Shown here: positions 1-7,015 of the stretch, piece after piece | Numbering within the stretch: the first letter of the stretch is position 1 | Layout: each line of letters begins with the position of its first letter | Assembly (NCBI GenBank): GCA_902629495.1 | Contig: CACORA010000035.1 | Span: 1-19,150, forward strand | DNA length: 19,150 bases | Direction of reading: 5' to 3' | DNA from: Planctomycetaceae bacterium | Lineage (GTDB): Bacteria > Planctomycetota > Planctomycetia > Pirellulales > UBA1268 | Notes under the pieces: generated by a model | Told to the model about the DNA's origin: nothing | The model's input: only the letters and a program-made list of their open reading frames with translations | Database searches by the model: none | Translations under genes and position numbers: made by a program

Positions 1-874
1 TTGAAAGATCAAAGATGGCTAAGCCACGAAATGTTCGGTCCCAGCCTTTTCTTAACATTGAGTACGGCAAAAGAAATGTCATATTAATGCCAACTGCGGT
101 AGCTGCTGCAGCAATGAGAACGCTCCGTTGCGTACCGAGGATCGTCGTTCTCCAGTATTCGGGGTCACTCGAAGCTGTGATATACGCCTGCAGATCATTC
201 GCTGGACGCCATAGCAATGAGACATCTGGAATAAACCCAGACGCGATCCTTCCCCAATCAAGTTGGCCCTTGGCTGTCATGGCTACAACGACACCGAAGA
301 AACTGACGACAACAATTCCAACCATTCCCTTAAGCAATGACTCAAAAACACGGATTCCCCACCCTTTTGAATCATAAAACCAGACCACCATCGTGGACAA
401 TAAAAACAATAGAAGGACAGCAAGATACTTTCCTCCACTCCCAGAAAAGACCTCCGGGAGCAAGTTCTGCTGTAGGGCTGCAGTACCAAGTGAAAACTGT
501 GGCATCGCCCATACAAGATTCGCCATCATCGCAGCAGACAGCCATCCCCACCCAAGCACAGGATTGATATGAGTATTGATTGCACGAAAAGGCCTTTCTC
601 CAGTCGATAACGTTACATAGGAAATAGCTGCAAGCATAACGACACCAAAAACCATCATCAGTGGCTGCAGCCAGAGAAACTCATAACCTCCTATGGCTCC
701 CATGTAGAGTGAACCCGCTAATGAACCTCCACCAAGGGTAATTGCTGACTGCAGCCACCCAGGTCCAGATAATTTGACAAATGCTCCAAGCGTAGCAATT
801 CGGCCTTTCCCTTGAGTTGAAGCAAGTAGACTGCGATCACGGGCAACAGGATCAGTGGATGGATGACGTGACAT
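1..874 (-). CDS. Divergent Nramp-superfamily inner-membrane carrier (3' end cut by window edge)
   Basis: The minus-strand frame opens with ATG at 874 and stays open for 291 codons to the left edge, so the C-terminal part is missing. The protein is strongly hydrophobic, with about six membrane segments in the visible part. Near residues 37-41 it has SGPGW, followed by an Nramp-like first helix and a GYEFLW stretch (63-68) resembling the GYxLLW of Nramp metal transporters. The family normally carries Mn2+ or Fe2+ with protons across the inner membrane, using DPGN in helix 1 and MPH in helix 6. Here the DPGN site reads GGGS (48-51), and the helix-6 region (about 261-274) has no MPH. The fold assignment is therefore reasonable, but the substrate is unknown. 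A promoter-like sequence with a palindrome lies about 50 bases upstream. lptD precedes it on the same strand with a 110-base gap, so it probably has its own promoter. Confidence 0.75.
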   Translation of the reverse strand, partial: MSRHPSTDPVARDRSLLASTQGKGRIATLGAFVKLSGPGWLQSAITLGGGSLAGSLYMGAIGGYEFLWLQPLMMVFGVVMLAAISYVTLSTGERPFRAINTHINPVLGWGWLSAAMMANLVWAMPQFSLGTAALQQNLLPEVFSGSGGKYLAVLLLFLLSTMVVWFYDSKGWGIRVFESLLKGMVGIVVVSFFGVVVAMTAKGQLDWGRIASGFIPDVSLLWRPANDLQAYITASSDPEYWRTTILGTQRSVLIAAAATAVGINMTFLLPYSMLRKGWDRTFRGLAIFDLS

Positions 875-922
875 GATTAGATCTTCACTCGGGAAAAATT
901 ATTGAGAGAATAAACCGGCACA

Positions 923-953
923 TAGTATACCGATACTACACACCTGCACCCAA
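923..953 (-). promoter_or_regulatory. Candidate promoter with overlapping palindrome upstream of the Nramp-like gene
   Basis: On the minus strand a -10-like TATACT (929-924) lies 18 bases from a weak -35-like TTGGGT (953-948). The -10 sits inside a perfect inverted repeat at 923-938, with TAGTAT and ATACTA arms and a 4-base ACCG centre, about 50 bases before the ATG. A palindrome over a -10 box is a common operator arrangement, and metal-responsive repressors often control Nramp genes. Both the promoter and the operator role are inferred from position and symmetry only. Confidence 0.3.
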
Positions 954-984
954 TGTAGCTGGTGCTTTGAATTCTCCGGAAAAG

Positions 985-3900
985 CTACTCTAGACCGTAT
1001 GCACCAGCCATTGGCACATCGAGGCCCGTGCGGCTAGCAAATTGGGTACGAGACAAAAATCGAGGTTCTAGATTGAATGTCACACCCACATTGTTTCGAC
1101 TGTAGTCAACATTGAAACCAAAAGTCATGAGGAACGACTCGCCGATTCGTACCAACTGAAACTGCTGCCCAATATTTCGGCCGGTAAGATCAATCGCGGT
1201 ACCGAAAGAACTCGCCCATTTTGGACTCATGCGATATGTGTATGAACCAGTCAGGACACTTGCACTAATTGGTCCTCCAAACTCGTTGAAGCCCACATAA
1301 AAACTACCTCGTGGAGTACGGTTAAGAAATGCTCCAACGGTATAAAGTTGCTGGCCTTCTGTAAAGAAATCAACATCGGCGGAAGAAAGGATCGTCGTTC
1401 GGTCACCAACATGCCATCGGAAATCATACTGCCATAAACCCAGTACCTGACCGAAGTTCTGATTCGTGTTGGGAAAGAGTTCACCATCAATATCAAGAGT
1501 GATCCAATCAATGATTCGCCGATTTCCGATAGGCCCTCGTTTGGTCTGCCAACGCTGATGTGCACCTAAGCGAAATGCTGTCAGGTCATTCACCATTTCA
1601 GTTGGTCCGGTAACCCAACTCCCAATTCCTCGGCGGATGGCATAGGAGCGAGGATCAAATTTAGCCTGAGGACCAAAAGCAACGTTTGCGGCAGGTATCG
1701 TGCCAGGGGGTAGCGAGCCAGGCGCTACTCCAAAATCCCAGTAGGGAATATTACGTCGGTATTGGTTGATTGTGTCATCATCAATCTGGTCGTACAGAGG
1801 GAACGAATCGATACTTTGTGTTGCATCAGCATATGAAAACTCTGCCTCGAAGACGACCTTATGTGCTAAGCCATGAATATTCCAAAGCTGACTTTCCACC
1901 GTATTGTCAGCACGCCACATAGGCAAACTGGAACGGATCCCAACCTGACCATAGGCTCGATTGATGGATTGTTGATTGAGATCCTGTCCCCAGTGTCCTA
2001 ATTCTCCCAGAGCATAGGGAACAATTTTGACTGCTCCTGCCTGAAAAGGAAGATCGAGCTCATGACGAGTAGCCAATCTTTCTCCAATGACATTGTTCTC
2101 GTACGGGAGCAGTGTCCAAAACTGAAGACCTTGACCAGGCGTCGGCTCTGCGGGACGTGCTTGACGCACATAAGAAATACTTGAATGCTCATACCAGGTG
2201 ATAGCATCACGTATGAGTGGCTGTGCAAGCGTGTAGTGATCGAGTCGTGGCCACCATTCACTTTGCGTGAAGAACGGATCAACTCGAAGGCTCGAAAGAA
2301 GCCTGAGTTCTCGATTATCCACAGGACGTCGAAGGTCAAACCATGTTCGCTGTTCATAACCTTCTTCCCACTCGGCTTCGTAGTATTCTTCGAGGAAGTT
2401 GAAATCACTGATCCATCCTGCTGTGCCCCGAGCTTGCCAGCCACCAAAGATAGTATCTGTTGTGCCGCCTAAATCTTGGCGATGACGCCAAAAAGCTCGA
2501 CCTCGGAACGTGTTACTCGGGAATCCTGGATACGTAAAATCTCGTCGAAACAGGCCAAGATTATCTCTACCGCGATCGACAACAAACCAGGCGTCACCAA
2601 CACCATTGGCTGGTGTACCAAGGCCGAGGAATTGCGGCCTGTTATAGAGCAACGATGTTCCGAATCCAGGACCTCTTAGGCTAAGGTAATCAACATCAAA
2701 ATCCCAATCCACGCCAGTGGGTGGTCGTCGCACACCAAATACCTGAAACACATCCCAACTGGTGAGTATTTGTGTACCAAATATCTGATCATTTTTTACT
2801 TGAGCATTGTTAATGTAAAAAGTCGGCTTCTGAGCATTCGTTGCAAGCCATGGCCACCACAATACAGGAACACCTCCCAAGGTAACTGTGTTACCTCGAC
2901 TCGTGATAAATTGCTCATGAGCGACTGCTGGCTCTCCTGTTACAGGGTCGATAATAGGCTGACCGAAGGGACCAGGGACTGGCACCTGCTCATCTGTGAA
3001 TTGAAGTTCTCGAGAACGAAACTCCCATGTTGGAATACCAAGCCGGCTTGAAGTAAGACCTGTTCGTGACGCAACAAATCGACTCCGGTCAACCTGACGA
3101 ATAACATCCGCCCGCAATCGAACCAGCCCTGAATAGTTATCTACTGGGGTCAGAACAGTGGCTCCAGTAATCACGCCACTCGAGCGTGGCACGTCATAAA
3201 ACATACTGACCGCTTCAACGACACGTTGTCCCTGACGGAAAATAACGTTGCCCTCCATGTATAATTCAAGAGGGGTGTCTGACGACTGAGCAGAGTTTCC
3301 GGTCAGATCGGGTTGGGCCTGTCCATGGGTCCAAATTACAAGTCGGTCTGCTGAGATATCCAGTGGACCAGCAGGATCCACACCGTCCACAACGAGATTT
3401 ACACCTGAGGTGATAACAGCAACCCACTCATCACCCCCAGATGGACTTGGAAACCAACGAATATTGAGTGGCACACTTGATCGGGGAAACGCACGAAGTC
3501 GGCGTACTGGTGTACCGGAAGCTACCTGAGGCACAGGACCTGCCCCAAATTCACTGTATTGTGTCTGCTCAATGGGCTGTTCAACTGGCTGTTGAGCACT
3601 TTCATTGCTAACCGTTGGAAGAAACTCCACATCTGCTGGGGCATCATAGACGGCAGGTTTTCCTGAAGCCGGCACAACACTGGCAAAATCGAGTTCGGGA
3701 TCTTCCACAATCCAAAACCGTCCTGCCCATCGCGAACCACGCACCTGTGCATTCGCATCACCACCACACTGTAATTTCACATCTCCTGCCATTCGTACTA
3801 CAACAGTACGAATAGACTGATCGTTAGCAGATGGACGACTGTCGTGCTCATGCTCTTGTTCAACCCAAAGAACGGCTTCGTAAGCTGATGCCTGAGTCTC

Positions 3901-4275
3901 GCCCTGAGTAACCGTTGCACCACCAGTCAGATGCCAAACATCATACGCGCCCTCGGTCCATCGTGATGCTTGAGTGGCATGAATAACCATGGTCTGATGT
4001 GGATCCGAAGTGGGCACCTCGATTCTCCCTGCTTCAGAAATGGCTGCCGCCAAACCACGCGCAGGCAATTCAGCCAGCGCGCCTGCTGTCGCAGGAGCTG
4101 CGTCATTTGCGAACAACAACGCTGATGATGTGAGAATGCCTTGGACACACAGTGCAGAAACAACTGAAACGATAAACAGACAGAACTTCCACCAACTCCC
4201 ATGCTGACATGGAGCGATCAGTGACCGATGATGAAATATCGGCCTGCTATTCGGCGGTGGTATGGCTAAATGCAA
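985..4275 (-). CDS. lptD: LptD/OstA-like LPS-assembly outer-membrane protein
   Basis: This 1096-residue protein resembles LptD, the outer-membrane barrel that inserts lipopolysaccharide into the outer leaflet. A hydrophobic segment at about 29-56 looks like a signal sequence. Next come two stretches in the style of OstA/LptA beta-repeats, at about 110-165 (WHLTGGATVTQG) and 285-385 (LYMEGNVIFRQGQR). At 469-477 is VPVLWWPWL, matching the P-x-x-x-W/Y-P-Y/W junction typical of LptD just before the barrel. The rest, about 480-1080, is rich in aromatic residues and alternating polar/hydrophobic strands, as expected of a large beta barrel. It is longer than the roughly 780 residues of the E. coli protein, largely because of the extended N-terminal half. 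The frame starts at TTG (4275) directly after an in-frame stop and has no clear ribosome binding site; a downstream non-ATG start is possible. The protein ends GLE, about 17 residues after the last likely strand, and not with the usual aromatic residue. A good promoter lies 66-95 bases upstream. Confidence 0.8.
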   Translation of the reverse strand: MHLAIPPPNSRPIFHHRSLIAPCQHGSWWKFCLFIVSVVSALCVQGILTSSALLFANDAAPATAGALAELPARGLAAAISEAGRIEVPTSDPHQTMVIHATQASRWTEGAYDVWHLTGGATVTQGETQASAYEAVLWVEQEHEHDSRPSANDQSIRTVVVRMAGDVKLQCGGDANAQVRGSRWAGRFWIVEDPELDFASVVPASGKPAVYDAPADVEFLPTVSNESAQQPVEQPIEQTQYSEFGAGPVPQVASGTPVRRLRAFPRSSVPLNIRWFPSPSGGDEWVAVITSGVNLVVDGVDPAGPLDISADRLVIWTHGQAQPDLTGNSAQSSDTPLELYMEGNVIFRQGQRVVEAVSMFYDVPRSSGVITGATVLTPVDNYSGLVRLRADVIRQVDRSRFVASRTGLTSSRLGIPTWEFRSRELQFTDEQVPVPGPFGQPIIDPVTGEPAVAHEQFITSRGNTVTLGGVPVLWWPWLATNAQKPTFYINNAQVKNDQIFGTQILTSWDVFQVFGVRRPPTGVDWDFDVDYLSLRGPGFGTSLLYNRPQFLGLGTPANGVGDAWFVVDRGRDNLGLFRRDFTYPGFPSNTFRGRAFWRHRQDLGGTTDTIFGGWQARGTAGWISDFNFLEEYYEAEWEEGYEQRTWFDLRRPVDNRELRLLSSLRVDPFFTQSEWWPRLDHYTLAQPLIRDAITWYEHSSISYVRQARPAEPTPGQGLQFWTLLPYENNVIGERLATRHELDLPFQAGAVKIVPYALGELGHWGQDLNQQSINRAYGQVGIRSSLPMWRADNTVESQLWNIHGLAHKVVFEAEFSYADATQSIDSFPLYDQIDDDTINQYRRNIPYWDFGVAPGSLPPGTIPAANVAFGPQAKFDPRSYAIRRGIGSWVTGPTEMVNDLTAFRLGAHQRWQTKRGPIGNRRIIDWITLDIDGELFPNTNQNFGQVLGLWQYDFRWHVGDRTTILSSADVDFFTEGQQLYTVGAFLNRTPRGSFYVGFNEFGGPISASVLTGSYTYRMSPKWASSFGTAIDLTGRNIGQQFQLVRIGESFLMTFGFNVDYSRNNVGVTFNLEPRFLSRTQFASRTGLDVPMAGAYGLE

Positions 4276-4340
4276 ACGCTACATCCGAGGAATATGTCTT
4301 CCCAAACCAGCACAGGACTGGCGGGATAAAAAACATCGAG

Positions 4341-4370
4341 ACTATAGAGGCGTAAAAACGCGCGGGTCAA
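4341..4370 (-). promoter_or_regulatory. Sigma70-like promoter for the lptD-like gene
   Basis: On the minus strand TTGACC (4370-4365) and TATAGT (4346-4341) are separated by 18 bases. Each hexamer matches five of six consensus positions. Transcription would start near 4334, giving a leader of about 60 bases before the TTG start. The spacer holds a short inverted repeat, GCGT and ACGC around a 4-base A/T loop (4350-4361), which could bind a regulator. The leader itself can form a small CCAG/CTGG hairpin (4307-4321). Confidence 0.55.
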
Positions 4371-4375
4371 GCCAA

Positions 4376-4496
4376 CACGGGGAGTCGTTATCCTCTACGG
4401 GCGCTGGCAAATCAGCACGCATCGTCAGCCAGACAATGTGGGTACACAGCCACACGAGTACTCCCGTGAGACGCAGGTTCACGCATAAAGAATGCG
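4376..4496. other. Potentially structured segment; candidate non-coding RNA or leader
   Basis: CACGGGGAGT (4376-4385) can pair with ACTCCCGTG (4460-4468), giving nine pairs with one bulged G. Inside this stem lie CTGGC (4404-4408) with GCCAG (4428-4432), and TGTGG (4437-4441) with CCACA (4450-4454), making a three-way-junction-like layout. Just downstream, CGTGA (4465-4469) with TCACG (4479-4483), and CGCAT (4482-4486) with ATGCG (4492-4496), compete with the outer stem and with each other. The segment is visibly richer in G and C than the flanks. It matches no RNA family I recognise; SRP RNA, RNase P and tmRNA signatures are absent. Strand is undetermined. Confidence 0.25.
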
Positions 4497-4685
4497 AAAT
4501 ATAGGGAACTTGGAATGCCTCGGTCATGAGACAACGGGCAGCCTACATTAAGTTGTGGCAGTCTCGGTAAAATTCATCGGGTATTGATATCGTTTTTTTC
4601 TGTATTACATCTTTTATGTGAACTACGCCATCGAGGTAACATCTTCATTTCTTCCCGTTCTTCCAGCCTTTCGAAAGTTCTATCT

Positions 4686-6983
4686 ATGCGTCATATTGCC
4701 AATTGTCTGGCATTATGGCTTATCAAATATCGTGGATTCCTTGCTGTCACAGGACTGATTCTGGCAGTTTTTTCGATTGAACGTTCTCGACATCTAGAGT
4801 TTTCTACGTCGATTGATTCGATGTTTGATCAATCTGATCCAGCCCTTGCGCCGTATCACCGCATGGCTCGAACATTTGGTGCAAGTGAAGTTGTACTTGC
4901 TGCCTACGATGACCCAAAACTTTTCACGATCTCTGGCATTCAACGCCTTCGTGATCTGACAAACAAGTTGTATCAACTGCCATCAGTAGACTCTGCAACA
5001 AGTATCGCAACCACGCCTCTCGGAGACCGGATTATCGATACTGACTCCAGCCCTACTGCTAAAAAACTCATACACCTCATGGAAGGATATGCTGTTGGAA
5101 AAGATCATCGGACGGCTGCTGTGGTATGCGTTCTTGCACAATCCAATGCAGACGCCGCACATGAGAATCAGGCACGCTCCCGTGCAAAAGCCATTGATGC
5201 AATCCGTTCATACATGGCGTCATATCCTTCTGGCACAGTTGCCGGTGAGCCTGTCATGCTTCGTGATGGCTTTGCGATGTTGCAACGGGACGGAAACGTA
5301 TTAGGCACAACGGCTGGATTATTAGCTGGATGTGTACTGCTCATCTGTTTTCGAAGTATTCGCTGGGTCATCGTGCCCATGGCCGTTGTACTTCTTGCAT
5401 TATGGAGCACGAGAGGCATCCTCGCCCTATCTGGCCTCCAATTAACCATGGTTTCAACCATGCTCTCAGCAATAGTGACTGTCGTTGCAATAGCGACAAC
5501 TGTGCACATCATCATTGGTTTTCGTCGACATCGAAAAGATGGCCTTGATCCTCAATCAGCAATTATCAAAACGTTGTCATTACTGATCTGGCCAATCATT
5601 GGTGCCATCCTCACTGATATTATTGGTTTTGGTGCACTCATTTTCAGTCGTGTCGGTCCTGTCCATGACTTTGGAATCATGACTGCAATTGGTGCCTGCA
5701 TGGTCTTTGTTTCTGTAGTTTTATGTGTACCGTGGCTATCACTTGTGGGTCGTGGTTCCTTTGATCCGCAGCAGGCATGGGGAGAGCGCACTCTTCAGAG
5801 AACATTGGACAGACTAACGCATTGGATTGTCCGACATCCGCTACCTGTCCTTGGTACAGCACTGACAACTGTCATGCTGTGCATCGTTGGCATGCGATGG
5901 CTTGCCGTTGAGACTGACTTTACCAAAAACTTCCGTTCATCAAGCCCGATTGTGAAGTCTTATAACATGATCGAATCTCGGCTTGGTGGAGCAGGCGTGT
6001 GGGACATTCTCGTACCAGTTGATGACACAATTGATGGCACCGACCTGTCTCGTCTTATACAACTCAAAAATGAACTTTTAAATACTATTACAACGATCGG
6101 TTCCGATGGTGACACAAAACAAGCGATTACGAAAGCAATGAGTATTGCCGATGTTTTAGAAGCAATCTCACCAATTTCTCTCGATCGCCTTGAAGAAACA
6201 CATGTTGGAAATTGGATGGTCTCTCGTGCCGTGCAACTACTCGAAACAAAACTGCCAGAGCTTGGAAAATCTCTTATTGGCACCGATCCAATTGATGGAT
6301 CACGCTGGCTACGATTAATGCTGCGATCACACGAACGGCAGCCGTCAAATGCCAAACATGCAATTATTCAACACGTCCAAACACTTGTATCACAACAATT
6401 CCCTGGTTCAGGCAATATTCCGCCAGCAGAAGTAACTGGTTTCTTCGTTCTCCTATCTCAGCTTGTTCGGCAGATGATTTTGGATCAGTGGTTCACATTT
6501 CTAATTGCTGCCTCTGGAATTTATTGCTTACTCTCAATTGGATTTCGCAGCTTCATCCTTGGCATTGTTGCACTCATACCAAATGCCCTACCAATCTTTT
6601 TTGTTCTAGGATTGCTTGGCTGGTCTGGAGTAGCTGTTAATATGGGAACTGCCATGATCGCGGCTGTGTCTATGGGGTTATCTGTCGACAGTTCTATTCA
6701 CTTCATTGCTGCCTACAGGCGTCACCTCGATGATGGCTACACATGCCGTGATGCCATACAATTGGCACATCGGACGGCAGGAACGGCAATGATATTCTCA
6801 ACGTTGGCTTTGGTGGTTGGCTTTATTGCGCTTACTACAAGTGATTTTATTCCAACTGTTTCATTTGGCGCCCTCTCCTGCCTCACGCTTATTGGAGGAC
6901 TACTGGGAAATCTTGTTGTCCTCCCTGTCCTTCTCACATTAGTCGATCCATGGCGATTGAACTACCGTCAGCACATAAAATGA
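4686..6983 (+). CDS. RND-superfamily (MMPL-type) inner-membrane transporter
   Basis: This 765-residue protein has the two-fold RND layout. It has one N-terminal helix (about 11-30), an exported loop (about 31-200) and a bundle of helices (205-355), then a seventh helix (385-405), a second exported loop (410-595) and a final bundle (600-755). Such proteins use the proton gradient to move hydrophobic or lipid substrates out of the inner membrane. The second half contains the family helix-10 motif GLSVDSSIHF (664-673) with Asp668, followed by YRR. The matching site in the first half, VVAIATTVHI (267-276), has Ala270 where Asp would be expected. I chose ATG 4686 because it places a short cytosolic tail before helix 1. 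The frame also extends to a TTG at 4584, which would add 34 non-family-like residues. A weak GAAAG lies about 10 bases upstream. Its TGA overlaps an ATG (ATGA at 6980-6983), and pepA follows closely, so the two are probably co-transcribed. Confidence 0.85.
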   Translation: MRHIANCLALWLIKYRGFLAVTGLILAVFSIERSRHLEFSTSIDSMFDQSDPALAPYHRMARTFGASEVVLAAYDDPKLFTISGIQRLRDLTNKLYQLPSVDSATSIATTPLGDRIIDTDSSPTAKKLIHLMEGYAVGKDHRTAAVVCVLAQSNADAAHENQARSRAKAIDAIRSYMASYPSGTVAGEPVMLRDGFAMLQRDGNVLGTTAGLLAGCVLLICFRSIRWVIVPMAVVLLALWSTRGILALSGLQLTMVSTMLSAIVTVVAIATTVHIIIGFRRHRKDGLDPQSAIIKTLSLLIWPIIGAILTDIIGFGALIFSRVGPVHDFGIMTAIGACMVFVSVVLCVPWLSLVGRGSFDPQQAWGERTLQRTLDRLTHWIVRHPLPVLGTALTTVMLCIVGMRWLAVETDFTKNFRSSSPIVKSYNMIESRLGGAGVWDILVPVDDTIDGTDLSRLIQLKNELLNTITTIGSDGDTKQAITKAMSIADVLEAISPISLDRLEETHVGNWMVSRAVQLLETKLPELGKSLIGTDPIDGSRWLRLMLRSHERQPSNAKHAIIQHVQTLVSQQFPGSGNIPPAEVTGFFVLLSQLVRQMILDQWFTFLIAASGIYCLLSIGFRSFILGIVALIPNALPIFFVLGLLGWSGVAVNMGTAMIAAVSMGLSVDSSIHFIAAYRRHLDDGYTCRDAIQLAHRTAGTAMIFSTLALVVGFIALTTSDFIPTVSFGALSCLTLIGGLLGNLVVLPVLLTLVDPWRLNYRQHIK

Positions 6984-7015
6984 CTACAACAAGCAGATAC
7001 CAAAAGGATTGCATA

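Larger units (their letters stand above)
4276..4685. other. Divergent intergenic region between lptD and the RND gene
   Basis: This 410-base stretch separates two divergently read envelope genes and shows no convincing coding sequence. The two 60-80 codon frames in it overlap each other on opposite strands and have no recognisable composition. The lptD side holds the promoter at 4341-4370. The RND side (4540-4685) is AT-rich and lacks a strong promoter. The best guess there is TTGATA at 4584-4589, with a poor -10 near 4606-4611. The middle part is GC-richer and potentially structured and is listed separately. Confidence 0.6.

Noticed and set aside
15..377. 120-codon plus-strand frame at the left edge
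   Set aside because: It is antisense to the Nramp-like gene, whose minus-strand frame is open for 291 codons with clear membrane helices.
946..965. GCACC/GGTGC hairpin after lptD
   Set aside because: The stem is five pairs with a 10-base loop and no T run on the lptD strand, so I do not call it a terminator.
4342..4527. 61-codon minus-strand frame and an opposing 80-codon plus-strand frame (4262-4504) in the lptD/RND gap
   Set aside because: They overlap on opposite strands, have no ribosome binding sites or family features, and one runs across the lptD promoter and start.
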